Made by a program: the position numbers and the translations under genes | Shown here: piece after piece, positions 35,618 to 44,588 of the stretch | Position numbering within the stretch: position 1 is the stretch's first letter | Layout of the letters: every line of letters starts with the position of its first letter | Notes under the pieces: generated by a model | Database searches by the model: none | The model's input: the letters and a program-made list of their open reading frames with translations, nothing else | What the model was told of the DNA's origin: nothing | Assembly: GCF_037137075.1 (NCBI RefSeq) | Contig: NZ_JBBBNV010000022.1 | Span: 1-64,000, forward strand | Direction of reading: 5' to 3' | From: JBBBNV01 sp037137075 | GTDB taxonomy: Bacteria > Bacillota > Bacilli > Paenibacillales > NBRC-103111 | DNA length: 64,000 nucleotides

Positions 35618-36958
35618 CTATGCAGAAACATCAATAGTTCCGCCGGACAGCTCTTTTTTCATTTGAGCAGCCTGTTCGTTCGAGATGGCTTCCATCTCAT
35701 CCTGAATGCTTCCATCACTCTTCTTGGCCGTTTTGGAGCCCGATTGGTTACCAAATTGCTGCTGGCGCTGCTCTTGGAACATTCCTGAAGACATTCCGCC
35801 TTGAGTGACTTCCAACTTGTCGACTTGAAGTCCTAGGTTTTGCAGGTTTGCGCGCAGCTGAGCAAGCTGGCTCTCAATCATTTCCTTGCCATGCACAGTA
35901 TCTGCGGCAAAGTGTGCGATAAGCTGTCCGTTCTGAAGCGTCAGCTTGATATCGACCTGTCCGAGGGTCTCAGGATGAAGCGTGATTTTGGCTTGTGTCC
36001 AGTCGCCTTCCTTAGCAATACGAATATTGCGAAGCATAAGCTCGCTCATTTCCTCTGCAAAGGCTTGTGCATGAACCAAATGAGGCATAGCACGGACCTG
36101 CTCGTTTTGGCTGCGCAAGCTGTCAACGGTCTGGCTCGTTATCCCGGTGGCCGTCCCTGAATCCAGAGCGGAATCAACGGCAATCTCATGGTTTGGCATA
36201 GACGAAGAGTCCTTCGGGCCATTCAGTAAATCAAGCTGGAACGGCATAACCGATCTCGATGCTAGATGATTGAGACTGGATTTGGCTTGTAACGCCGAGT
36301 TCATTTGTGACACAAAAGCTGCGGAGCCGGCAAGCTTCGAATCTGTCTGACTGCTTGAAGCTTGTTCCACTGCAGGCACATGCAGTTCCAGCTTTTTCTC
36401 CATGATCGGCTGCATCATTTCCTTAAAGGCTTGTGCAAGCTGCTGTAAACCAGGATGGTTCGGCTGCTGCTGTACAGTCTGCACAAACTGACCCAGCAAT
36501 TGCTTCCATTGTCCGGCACGGTCTGATGCCGCCTCAAGCGTATCGTTTTCACTCCATCCGCTGATTTGGTTCATTGCTGTCAGCTGTTCCTCTGTCAGTT
36601 GTGTATCATCCGACATAATAAACAACAGCTGTTGAAGCTGTGCAAACCAATCTTGAAGCTCCGGCTGGTTCAACAAGTCATTTAATTCATCCTGATCGCC
36701 TTCCAGCCACTTCGCCAGCTGATCTGCAATTTGCTCCAGGCCAGCCTCCTGGCCTTGCGGCGCATTTCCGCTTAACTGCAAGGTAAGCAGCTGCAGTGTC
36801 GCGGATAGTCCGGCTGCTTGTTCTTCAGCAGATGCTCCGGTTAGCCGCTGGTCCAGTACGTTGGAAAATAGAGCCGTTCCGCCTTCCTTCGCTTGCTTTG
36901 TGGAAGCTACCTGTCCGCCGGTCCCTGCAACTGTTGCTGAACTAACCATTACGTCCAT
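35618..36958 (-). CDS. fliK: Flagellar hook-length control protein FliK
   Basis: Secreted ruler that measures the hook and tells FlhB to switch export. 446 residues from the ATG at 36958 (AAAGGAGGTG upstream): a long Gln/Ala/Ser-rich N-terminal and middle region with little structure, and a compact C-terminal domain (about 335-400) with the FliK signature LHPETLGQVDIKLTLQNGQLIAHFAADTVHGKEMIESQLAQLRANL (parts shown). Gln-rich tail. A second FliK-like gene lies at 58057-59832. Confidence 0.9.
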   Translation of the reverse strand: MDVMVSSATVAGTGGQVASTKQAKEGGTALFSNVLDQRLTGASAEEQAAGLSATLQLLTLQLSGNAPQGQEAGLEQIADQLAKWLEGDQDELNDLLNQPELQDWFAQLQQLLFIMSDDTQLTEEQLTAMNQISGWSENDTLEAASDRAGQWKQLLGQFVQTVQQQPNHPGLQQLAQAFKEMMQPIMEKKLELHVPAVEQASSSQTDSKLAGSAAFVSQMNSALQAKSSLNHLASRSVMPFQLDLLNGPKDSSSMPNHEIAVDSALDSGTATGITSQTVDSLRSQNEQVRAMPHLVHAQAFAEEMSELMLRNIRIAKEGDWTQAKITLHPETLGQVDIKLTLQNGQLIAHFAADTVHGKEMIESQLAQLRANLQNLGLQVDKLEVTQGGMSSGMFQEQRQQQFGNQSGSKTAKKSDGSIQDEMEAISNEQAAQMKKELSGGTIDVSA

Positions 36959-36995
36959 ATTTTTCACCTCCTTTCAGTTGCGAATCACCTGCCTG

Positions 36996-37901
36996 CTATT
37001 CTCCCAGCTTGGTTGCCAAAACGGCGGCAACATCTTTGTTCGCATCAGCGATAGCGGCCAAAAGCTGTCCTCGTGCGGTATTATCCATGGCATGTAAAAT
37101 ACTCAGGACTTTAGGCTGGTTTGCCGTATTCATTGCAATGAGAATGGCGGCTGCACTTTTGGCATTCATGCCGGAAAAGGTTTGTCCCAAATCGGTTGCA
37201 GACATTTTGTCCGCCGTCTTCGTATCGATACCGTTAATAGCCAATCGCTCCTGAAGAGCAGCGATTTCCCGATCCTTGACCGGAACGATGTCCTTCATCA
37301 GGATGGAAGCTTCAGCCGCTTTCTTGGCATCCATCTTCTCCAAAATTTTAACCCGTTCATCCGGCTTCATCTCACTGAGAACAAGCACCTGCTCTTTCAA
37401 GGTCAGGTTCTCTATGATTGGAGCTGATTTACTTGGAGTCATCTTGGCATAAACCGATGCAAGCGCCTGAACCTGCTTGGTATACTCTTCTTCCGTTTGG
37501 ATTTTCGTCTTGAGACGCTCCTCCAAATCAGCCACTTGCTTCATCAAATCTGCAATCGTCTGATCCTTTTGCTTCACTTGAACGTCCAGGTCAGCCAGAC
37601 TTGATTCCTGCTCCGCCGTCTTGGCCTTCAAATCAGCCATTTCCTGGGCAGAGCTCGCGGCTTTTCCCATACTCCCTTTATCTGTAGTGACCGCCGGTGT
37701 TTCAGAAACCGGATCCGGAACGATTTTCTCCAGAAAAGGAATTTGATTTCCAATCTTCAGCATGCTTCCCTTGATGTCATAATCAAACAAGGACAGCAGG
37801 ACGCCAAGTAAAATCGTAACAAAAACCAGGGGGATGAGAAATAAATAAAGCAATCTCTCAAACGTACCGTAGCCTGTTCGCTCGACATCAGATCCAGCCA
37901 T
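36996..37901 (-). CDS. ylxF: MotE-like protein (YlxF/MgtE N-terminal-like domain)
   Basis: 301 residues: one N-terminal membrane helix (LLYLFLIPLVFVTILLGVLLSLFDY), a long coiled coil (about 85-140), then two MgtE-N-like segments: YAKMTPSKSAPIIENLTLKEQVLVLSEM...KILEKMDAKKAAEASI near 150-205 and FSGMNAKSAAAILIAMN...LLAAIADANKDVAAVLATKL near 240-298. MotE-type proteins are chaperones or partners of stator proteins in other bacteria. The second segment looks like a repeat of the first. It sits between fliJ and fliK. Confidence 0.8.
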   Translation of the reverse strand: MAGSDVERTGYGTFERLLYLFLIPLVFVTILLGVLLSLFDYDIKGSMLKIGNQIPFLEKIVPDPVSETPAVTTDKGSMGKAASSAQEMADLKAKTAEQESSLADLDVQVKQKDQTIADLMKQVADLEERLKTKIQTEEEYTKQVQALASVYAKMTPSKSAPIIENLTLKEQVLVLSEMKPDERVKILEKMDAKKAAEASILMKDIVPVKDREIAALQERLAINGIDTKTADKMSATDLGQTFSGMNAKSAAAILIAMNTANQPKVLSILHAMDNTARGQLLAAIADANKDVAAVLATKLGE

Positions 37902-37924
37902 GACGCCCCCTCCTTTCCAAGCTA

Positions 37925-38365
37925 CTACATAATGTGTGAGTGACGAACCGTAGCGATTTCATCAAGTTCTTCCTGTTCTTGTTTGCGAATTTTGCCAACA
38001 AAGCTTTCGTAAGCCCGTTCCTTGGCTTTATTCCATACCTTTTCCTGCAGCATCTTTTCCGACAAAAATACTTGCTTCTGTGAGACTTCGTTTTGTGCGC
38101 GATGTACCTCCTGACGCTTTTGTTGAATGCGATGGTCCAAATGCTGCATGTAATGCTGCGCTGCTATCATTTCGGAGATGGTTGCCTTGCGCTCCGCCGT
38201 CCCCAGCATACGTTCGTGCGTGCTGGTTTTCTCGGCCTGCAATCCTTGAAGTGAACTTTCTTCCTCATTTAGCTTGCCGATCGCTTTGGAAAGCATCCAC
38301 TCGGCCTGGCTTTTCTCGTTAGCCTTCAAATCCACCAGCTTTTGAAAGGAATACTTGAATTTCAT
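37925..38365 (-). CDS. fliJ: Flagellar export protein FliJ
   Basis: Coiled-coil stalk that links the FliI ATPase to FlhA and escorts export chaperones. 146 residues, almost wholly an antiparallel coiled coil: KFKYSFQKLVDLKANEKSQAEWMLSKAI at the start and a charged second helix with QKRQEVHRAQNEV and QEELDEIATVRH. It starts five bases after the fliI stop with AGGAGC upstream. Confidence 0.92.
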   Translation of the reverse strand: MKFKYSFQKLVDLKANEKSQAEWMLSKAIGKLNEEESSLQGLQAEKTSTHERMLGTAERKATISEMIAAQHYMQHLDHRIQQKRQEVHRAQNEVSQKQVFLSEKMLQEKVWNKAKERAYESFVGKIRKQEQEELDEIATVRHSHIM

Positions 38366-38369
38366 TCAC

Positions 38370-39692
38370 TCAGCTCCTGTAAAATTGATGCATTAATTGG
38401 TCCATCGCCTCTGAATGAGATACCTTCTCGTGCACTGCTTGCCTTGTAAAATCATTAATTGTGTGGATGTAATCCATCGCCAAATCAATTTCATTGTTAG
38501 AACCGCGCTGGTACGCCCCAATATTAATTAAGTCTTCCGAATCTTTATAAATGGACAACAACCGTTTTAAATTATTGGCTGCCGTCATTTGCTCCGGCGA
38601 AGTAATCTCTTTCATGACCCGGCTTACACTCGCCAGCACGTTAATCGCCGGAAAATGGCCTTTATTGGCGATACTGCGGTCAAGCACAATGTGCCCGTCA
38701 AGTATCCCCCGCACCGCATCGGCAATGGGCTCATTCATATCATCACCGTCCACAAGCACCGTGTAGAATGCGGTAATCGAGCCTTTGGGACCCGTCCCTG
38801 AGCGCTCCAGCAGCTTAGGAAGCATTGCAAAAACCGACGGCGTATAGCCCCGTGTTGCAGGCGGCTCGCCTACAGCTAGTCCAACCTCACGCTGTGCCAT
38901 GGCGTAACGGGTAACCGAGTCCATCATGAGCATAACGTTTAATCCGCGGTCGCGAAAATATTCTGCGATAGAGGTTGCGATTTGAGCCCCTTTAATACGA
39001 ATCAGCGCCGGCTGGTCAGAAGTAGCGACAATGACAACCGAGCGGGCAAGTCCTTCAGGACCCAAATCCCGTTCAATGAAGTCTAGCACTTCCCGGCCGC
39101 GTTCGCCTATGAGCGCAATCACATTGACATCCGCCGATGTGTTGCGGGCTATCATGCCGAGCAGTGTACTTTTCCCGACACCGGAGCCTGCAAAGATACC
39201 GACACGCTGCCCTTTGCCTATTGTCAGCAGTCCGTCAATGCACCGTACGCCAACGCTAATCGGCTCAAGCACGCGCGGTCTCATTAACGGGTTCGCCGGT
39301 GTGTTGTGGGTGGAATATTGCGCCATCCGTGCGGGCAGGAACGTCCCGTCCAGCGGTTGTCCCAGACCGTCCAGCACTTTACCCAGAAGCTCGTGTCCGA
39401 CTTGAATCGTCAGGGGCTTTCCGGTGCCGACAACGTCGCACCCAGGACCAATTGATTGAAGCTCCCCAAGCGGCATCAGAATAACCTTATTGTTGCGAAA
39501 GCCCACCACCTCGGCTTTAAGCGGCACATCCGACTTCATCGGATAAATGTAGCAAACATCGCCTATGCTGGCATCAGGACCTTCGGATTCAACGGTTAAA
39601 CCAATAACCTGCGTCACTTTTCCATTGACCCGCACCGGGTCAATATGCTGTAAATAATCCATGTATCTCGCAAAGTTGAGCGCTTTACTCAT
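38370..39692 (-). CDS. fliI: Flagellar export ATPase FliI
   Basis: Hexameric ATPase, related to F1-beta, that powers early export steps. 440 residues with Walker A in IFAGSGVGKSTLLGMIA, DSVTRYAMAQREVGLAVGEPPATRGYTPSVF (key segments), Walker B VMLMMDSVTR and a C-terminal helical domain. It starts three bases after the fliH stop. Confidence 0.97.
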   Translation of the reverse strand: MSKALNFARYMDYLQHIDPVRVNGKVTQVIGLTVESEGPDASIGDVCYIYPMKSDVPLKAEVVGFRNNKVILMPLGELQSIGPGCDVVGTGKPLTIQVGHELLGKVLDGLGQPLDGTFLPARMAQYSTHNTPANPLMRPRVLEPISVGVRCIDGLLTIGKGQRVGIFAGSGVGKSTLLGMIARNTSADVNVIALIGERGREVLDFIERDLGPEGLARSVVIVATSDQPALIRIKGAQIATSIAEYFRDRGLNVMLMMDSVTRYAMAQREVGLAVGEPPATRGYTPSVFAMLPKLLERSGTGPKGSITAFYTVLVDGDDMNEPIADAVRGILDGHIVLDRSIANKGHFPAINVLASVSRVMKEITSPEQMTAANNLKRLLSIYKDSEDLINIGAYQRGSNNEIDLAMDYIHTINDFTRQAVHEKVSHSEAMDQLMHQFYRS

Positions 39693-39695
39693 TGG

Positions 39696-40517
39696 TTAGC
39701 CTTCCTCACTTTGTGCAGCGATTTGCTGTAGTGCCTTTTTGATTTCATTGAGCTGTGTGTCCACTCTGGCGTCAATGCTGCCAAAAGAAGAACGTACAAC
39801 GCAGCCGAAATCCCGAACTGTCGCATCCGGAATAATTTGCAGCTCGGCTTGAGAATCAATGGAAAGCTGCAGCTCATCCCTTGCATTTTGAATAAAGCTG
39901 TAGTTGGACGGAGCGACACACAAAGTGATGATTCCTTGTTCTCGGCGCCGCTGCAGCGTGCGTTGGACGAGCTCGATGATCCAGCCTTTTTCGATAGAAA
40001 GCTGGTGTCCAATCACCTTCTCAGCAATCGAGCAGCTTAGCTCAATCAAGAAGGGCTCGGATTCCTGAATGACTTGCTGCTTGGTCAATGCTGCCTGCTC
40101 AACGATTTGCTTGGCCTCATCCAGCATCGTCTGATAACTCGCCAATACCTCCTGCCGGGCCTGCTCTTCGCCTTCCTGGTAGCCTTGCTCGTAGCCTGAG
40201 AGACGGGCGTGTTCCTGGGTTTGTTCATCCAGCTCACGCTTTTCATTCCACCAAGCCTCAATCTCTTCCTGGGCTTGCAGCTTCATCTGCTGTGCTTCAT
40301 CAAAAGCGGAGCGAACGGTTTCCTCTGCTAATGCTTCGGCATCACGGAGCATTTCTTCTTTCGTTTTTTTCGCTTCCTTCAGTTCTTCCTCAATGGCCCT
40401 TTTGAGCTCCGAAACATCTTCTTCAACCGCTTCGTTTTTCATTTGAAGCTGCTTGACAAGAATTTCCTTGGAATCCCCCAGAACTTGGTAGTAGTTGGAT
40501 TTAATGACATTAGACAA
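39696..40517 (-). CDS. fliH: Flagellar assembly protein FliH
   Basis: Binds and regulates FliI and tethers it to the C-ring. About 273 residues: a short start (SNVIKSNYYQVLGDSKE), a long Glu/Lys/Gln-rich coiled coil (to about 140), and the FliH/V-ATPase-E-like C-domain (FLIELSCSIAEKVIGHQLSIEKGWIIELVQRTLQRRREQG...). TTG at 40517 has GGAGGAG nine bases upstream and gives the usual S-N-x-I-K-S start; in-frame ATG at 40526 abuts that SD. It overlaps the end of fliG by eight bases. Confidence 0.93.
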   Translation of the reverse strand: MSNVIKSNYYQVLGDSKEILVKQLQMKNEAVEEDVSELKRAIEEELKEAKKTKEEMLRDAEALAEETVRSAFDEAQQMKLQAQEEIEAWWNEKRELDEQTQEHARLSGYEQGYQEGEEQARQEVLASYQTMLDEAKQIVEQAALTKQQVIQESEPFLIELSCSIAEKVIGHQLSIEKGWIIELVQRTLQRRREQGIITLCVAPSNYSFIQNARDELQLSIDSQAELQIIPDATVRDFGCVVRSSFGSIDARVDTQLNEIKKALQQIAAQSEEG

Positions 40518-41526
40518 TAATATCATCTCCTCCGCCACGAGCAATGATGATTTCACCTGACTCTTCTAAGCGGCGTATCGTAGACACAATCCGGGTTTGT
40601 GCTTCTTCAACATCACGAAGCCGCACAGGCCCCATGTATTCCATTTCTTCCTTGAACGTTTCGGCCATCCGCTTGGACATGTTCCGGAAAATGGTTTCAC
40701 GCACTTCCTCGCTGGCCACTTTAAGCGCGAGCTGCAGGTCGGCATTTTCAATATCCCGGATAATCCTCTGAATCGACCGGTTGTCGATATTCACGATATC
40801 CTCGAAGACAAACATACGTTTCTTGATTTCTTCCGCCAGCTCCGGATCTTGAATTTCCAAGGAATCCAGAATGGTACGCTCGGTTCCGCGGTCTACCCCG
40901 TTCAAAATTTGAACGATAGCTTCAATACCGCCGGCTGTCGTGTAATCTTGTGTAACTGTAGAGGACAGCTTCTGCTCCAACACACGTTCCACCTGATTGA
41001 TAACTTCCGGAGAAGTGCTGTCCATCAGCGCGATCCGCTTCGCCACATCCGCCTGCTTGTCCTGCGGCAGCGAAGACAGAATAATGGATGATTGATCCGG
41101 CTGCAAATAAGATAAAATCAATGCAATGGTTTGCGGATTCTCATTTTGAATAAAGTTCAAAATTTGTGCCGGATCCGCTTTTCTCGCAAAATCGAATGGT
41201 CTTACCTGCAGCGTTGCTGTCAGACGGTTAATAATATCGATGGCCTTCTGAGAGCCTAGCGCCTTCTCCAAAATTTCCTTCGCGTATTGAATACCGCCTT
41301 GCGAAATAAATTCTTGCGCCAAACAAATTTGATGGAATTCGGATAAAATGGATTCCTTCTCGGACGTATCTACTTTTCGCACACTTGCAATTTCCAGCGT
41401 CAGCTGTTCAATTTCTTCCTCACGCAAGTGTTTAAAAATTTGCGCAGAAACCTCAGGACCCAAGCTGATAAGAAGAATCGCTGCTTTTTGTCGGCCAGTC
41501 AGACCTTGCTGCATCATTTTCGCCAC
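40510..41526 (-). CDS. fliG: Flagellar motor switch protein FliG
   Basis: Torque-generating C-ring protein joining FliF to FliM and the stators. 338 residues: LTGRQKAAILLISLGPEVSAQIFKHL at the start, the EHPQ-like region (ENPQTIALILSYLQPDQ), and the C-terminal charged torque helix region (LALKVASEEVRETIFRNMSKRMAETFKEEMEYMGPVRLRDVEEAQ). GTG start with AGAGGTG upstream. The C-terminus ends with an acidic/valine tail. Confidence 0.97.
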   Translation of the reverse strand: MAKMMQQGLTGRQKAAILLISLGPEVSAQIFKHLREEEIEQLTLEIASVRKVDTSEKESILSEFHQICLAQEFISQGGIQYAKEILEKALGSQKAIDIINRLTATLQVRPFDFARKADPAQILNFIQNENPQTIALILSYLQPDQSSIILSSLPQDKQADVAKRIALMDSTSPEVINQVERVLEQKLSSTVTQDYTTAGGIEAIVQILNGVDRGTERTILDSLEIQDPELAEEIKKRMFVFEDIVNIDNRSIQRIIRDIENADLQLALKVASEEVRETIFRNMSKRMAETFKEEMEYMGPVRLRDVEEAQTRIVSTIRRLEESGEIIIARGGGDDIIV

Positions 41527-41537
41527 GCATCACACCT

Positions 41538-43115
41538 CTATTCATCAACTAACCATGTACGCAATAGATTCACAAACTCTTCAGGTTTCTTCTTGGCCAG
41601 CTGTTCAAGCTGCTTGCGAACTTGACTTTCATTGTTGACACTATCCAAATCAATTGTCGGGTACTCGATTTGAGATTGTTCCGCCAGCTCCTCCTCTTCA
41701 ATCGCCGCTGATTTCCGTTTGCGGAACGCCAGATAACCGAGACCGCCAATCAACAGCAGCGCTAATGCCCCTGCGCCATACAACCAGTAACTCAATCCGC
41801 TTGCAGCCGTTTCCGTATTTCCTGCGAACGTTTGTGAGATCACCGTTACCCGTGATGCGAGCTGTTCATTGGTTAAGGTTTGCCCGCTGTCAGCCAATGA
41901 GGTAGAAACGATACTTGTAAGCAACTTTTCGACCGCTTGTCTCGTCTCAGGTGTAAGGGAATCCGGATTGTTGCGATCAGGAGGCTCAATTCCCACACTT
42001 AAGGACAAATCGCGTACAACATACGGACTGGAAACAACAGCTTCTTTAATCCGGTTAACTTCACGATTAACCGTACGCTGCACTTCTTCCGAGCTGACCT
42101 TGCCGGAGCCGGAGCTTCCCGGATATCCCGGAACGTCGGTTCCGCCTGTGCCCGGCACGCCGCCGGTAGATGATCCGCCGTCGCTCTCAAGCGTTTTTTG
42201 AATTTCCTGCACGCTGATGTCAATTCCTTGCTGGTCGACAACCGGAGTAACCAGATTGCGTTCCGTGTTCCGCTGGTCAAAGTTCATCGTTGCCGTCGCT
42301 ACGGCAATGACCTTGTTTTGACCAAGAACGGCGCCCAGCATGGAAGTGATTTTTTTCTGAATGTCTGCTTCAAACTGCTTTTTGATTTGGAACTGCTCCG
42401 CCGCCTGGTTTTTGGCGCTGCCAGCAAAGCCCGTACTTTTGGAGTAAGGCATCTGTTCCCCATTGTGGTCCGAGATCGTAATGTTCTCGTACTTCATCTT
42501 GGGAATTGATTTCTGAACCAGGCTGTACATCGTATCAATTTGTGTTTGATCGAACTGGAATCCCGGTGCGATGCTCAAAATAACGGCTGCCGACGATTCC
42601 TGCAAATTCTCGTTTCTCACAAACACATTTTCTTTGGGCAGTGTGATCATCACTTTAGAGTTCTGCACGCCGTTTATTTTGTTAAACATTTGCTGCAGTT
42701 CGCCTTGAACTGCATTGATATATTTGACATTAAACTCATTGTCGGACATCCCGAACGTGCTTTTACCGCTAAAATCGCCGTACCCGAGCGATCCGCTTTT
42801 ATTGAGGCCCTGAGATTCAACATCAAGACGGACAGAAGCAACCTTGTCTTTCGGAACTCCGATGGAGCGGCCGTCCGGGCTTAGCTGGTATTCGACCTTG
42901 TTGCCGTCCAGGTATGCTTTGATAGCTGCAGCGTCATTCGGCTGCAAATCCGTAAATGCCGTGGCGTATTCCGTTTTGGAAAGACTTAAGGATACGATTA
43001 GAATGGCTGCGATTAGCATAACTGCTATACCGCCGATTATGTATTTTTGTGTCTTATTAAACTGATTCCAATATTGAGACGCACGCTCTTTATATTGGAT
43101 TAACGTGTCATTCAC
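41538..43115 (-). CDS. fliF: Flagellar MS-ring protein FliF
   Basis: Builds the MS ring in the membrane, the base of the flagellum. 525 residues: a membrane helix near 27-47 (YIIGGIAVMLIAAILIVSLSLS), periplasmic ring domains with the YscJ/FliF fold (ELQQMFNKINGVQNSKVMITLPKENVFVR), a Gly/Ser/Pro-rich insert (about 310-345), a second membrane helix near 445 (YWLYGAGALALLLIGGLGYLAF), and a cytosolic FliG-binding tail ending PEEFVNLLRTWLVDE. Confidence 0.97.
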   Translation of the reverse strand: MNDTLIQYKERASQYWNQFNKTQKYIIGGIAVMLIAAILIVSLSLSKTEYATAFTDLQPNDAAAIKAYLDGNKVEYQLSPDGRSIGVPKDKVASVRLDVESQGLNKSGSLGYGDFSGKSTFGMSDNEFNVKYINAVQGELQQMFNKINGVQNSKVMITLPKENVFVRNENLQESSAAVILSIAPGFQFDQTQIDTMYSLVQKSIPKMKYENITISDHNGEQMPYSKSTGFAGSAKNQAAEQFQIKKQFEADIQKKITSMLGAVLGQNKVIAVATATMNFDQRNTERNLVTPVVDQQGIDISVQEIQKTLESDGGSSTGGVPGTGGTDVPGYPGSSGSGKVSSEEVQRTVNREVNRIKEAVVSSPYVVRDLSLSVGIEPPDRNNPDSLTPETRQAVEKLLTSIVSTSLADSGQTLTNEQLASRVTVISQTFAGNTETAASGLSYWLYGAGALALLLIGGLGYLAFRKRKSAAIEEEELAEQSQIEYPTIDLDSVNNESQVRKQLEQLAKKKPEEFVNLLRTWLVDE

Positions 43116-43157
43116 AATGTCACCCCGCTAAAGCATTCGCTAAGTCGTCGTATACGA

Positions 43158-43463
43158 TTAGAGCTGCGTTCTCATGATATCTTGATAGGCTTCGATGACT
43201 TTATTGCGAATTTGAACCGTCAATTCCAAACCGAGCGAAGCTTTCTCGGAAGCAATCAATAACTGGTGTACATCCGCCAGCTCGCCGCTCACGAACTGCC
43301 CGGATAATTTGTCGACTTGTGCCTGCTGCTCGTTCACCTTGCCCAAAGCATCCGATAAATATTCGCCGAATTGTTTAGAAAGCTCTACAGCACCTGGTTG
43401 TTGTGCAGCAGCCGGTTTCGCTGCAGCCATAGGACTCAGGCCCGCGACGCTCTTTATATCCAT
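43158..43463 (-). CDS. fliE: Flagellar hook-basal body protein FliE
   Basis: Rod-MS ring junction protein. 101 residues from the ATG at 43463, which has GGGGGG nine bases upstream; an ATG three codons earlier abuts that SD. Signature C-terminal half: LIASEKASLGLELTVQIRNKVIEAYQDIMRTQL. Short Ala/Gln-rich segment near the start. Position after flgC is standard. Confidence 0.95.
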   Translation of the reverse strand: MDIKSVAGLSPMAAAKPAAAQQPGAVELSKQFGEYLSDALGKVNEQQAQVDKLSGQFVSGELADVHQLLIASEKASLGLELTVQIRNKVIEAYQDIMRTQL

Positions 43464-43489
43464 TATTTTCATCCCCCCTCAGAGTAGTC

Positions 43490-43939
43490 TTATCTGCCGA
43501 TTTCGAGCGCCTTAGTTAACATGGATTTGGACGCATTTAAAGCTGTGACGTTCGCCTCATAGGAACGGGTGGCCGACATCATATCAACCATTTCTTTCAG
43601 CATATCCACGTTCGGCAGCTGAACGAAGCCATTCTCGTCCGCATCCGGATGAGTCGGATTATAGACTTGCTTAAACGGCGCGGTATCTTCCGTAATCCGG
43701 GACACCTTAATCCCTTCTCCGGTTGCATCCCGCACACTGCCCTGAAGCACTTGCTGAAACGGTACCTGAGCCTTGGGCTCCATAACAACCAGCTTACGCT
43801 GGTAAGGCACCCATTTCCCATCCACCATCCGGCCGCGTGTCGTATCGGCGTTGGCAATATTCGAGGAGATTACATCCATGCGCAGACGCTGCGCAGTCAA
43901 AGCTGAAGAACTGATATCAAACCCATTGTTCAGCCTCAA
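43490..43939 (-). CDS. flgC: Flagellar rod protein FlgC
   Basis: Proximal rod protein. 149 residues from the TTG at 43939 (GGGGG nine bases upstream): RLNNGFDISSSALTAQRLRMDVISSNIANADTT, then GFVQLPNVDMLKEMVDMMSATRSYEANVTALNASKSML. An ATG two codons earlier overlaps the flgB stop but is only three bases from the SD. Co-translated with flgB. Confidence 0.95.
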   Translation of the reverse strand: MRLNNGFDISSSALTAQRLRMDVISSNIANADTTRGRMVDGKWVPYQRKLVVMEPKAQVPFQQVLQGSVRDATGEGIKVSRITEDTAPFKQVYNPTHPDADENGFVQLPNVDMLKEMVDMMSATRSYEANVTALNASKSMLTKALEIGR

Positions 43940-43941
43940 AA

Positions 43942-44343
43942 TCATCTACCCCCTATCGCTGTACGTATTTTTTTGAATTCATTGTTTTCCTGTTGGATTA
44001 GAACGTTATAGCGGAGTTGATTTTTGGCCAGAAGCGACATTTCCGAATCAATATCCACGTTGTTCAAATCATTGTTGATTGTGGTACTGTCGTCTCTCTC
44101 TATCGTGGCACTTTGGGGTTGCTGTCTGCCAATGTAAAAATGACGGGGATCAGTCCTGTAACCTTCTAATTTCGGGAGTTGCCCAAGCTCTTTTTGCAAG
44201 TATTCTTCGAAGCGGACATCGGAACGCTTGAATCGAGGGGTGTCAACATTAGCGATATTGTTGGATATCACATTTTGTCGAAGCACTGCTGCATCAAGTG
44301 TACGTTCCATCAGGCTCATGCTTGGCTTATTCAGTAAAAACAT
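43942..44343 (-). CDS. flgB: Flagellar rod protein FlgB
   Basis: Proximal rod protein and first gene of fla/che. 133 residues from the ATG at 44343 (AAAGAGG upstream): LMERTLDAAVLRQNVISNNIANVDTPRFKRSDVRFEEYLQ and the C-terminal DIDSEMSLLAKNQLRYNVLIQQENNEFKKI. The 245 bases upstream hold the codY terminator and an AT-rich stretch; no strong promoter could be picked. Confidence 0.96.
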   Translation of the reverse strand: MFLLNKPSMSLMERTLDAAVLRQNVISNNIANVDTPRFKRSDVRFEEYLQKELGQLPKLEGYRTDPRHFYIGRQQPQSATIERDDSTTINNDLNNVDIDSEMSLLAKNQLRYNVLIQQENNEFKKIRTAIGGR

Positions 44344-44512
44344 GGTTTTTACCTCTTTCACGTCATTATTTTTTGAGTTACTACTTCAACAGGTGCTATT
44401 AAATATCCTTCTTCATTCGACAGAATTCTTAAAAATAATTTGGACCATTGTCTAGATTTGTAAACAGAAAACAATGTCTATGATGAAGAAGTCCCGGGCA
44501 AAAGACAATGAG

Positions 44513-44546
44513 AAAAAAGCCCTATCTTTATTCAAGATAGGACTTT
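44513..44546 (-). terminator. Intrinsic terminator after codY
   Basis: On the minus strand an AAG-CCTATCTT-GAATA-AAGATAGG-CTT hairpin (one mismatch) runs into TTTTTTC. It ends the hslVU-codY unit 43 bases past codY and separates it from fla/che. Confidence 0.85.
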
Positions 44547-44588
44547 TAGGCAACAAAAAATGTCGAATGTTAAAAAGATCACAGAAAT

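Noticed and set aside
44344..44512. CodY box or sigma-A/sigma-D promoter for flgB
   Set aside because: The best CodY-like 15-mers match only 8-9 of 15 positions. No -35/-10 pair with 17-base spacing stood out, and no sigma-D type TAAA...GCCGATAT was seen.
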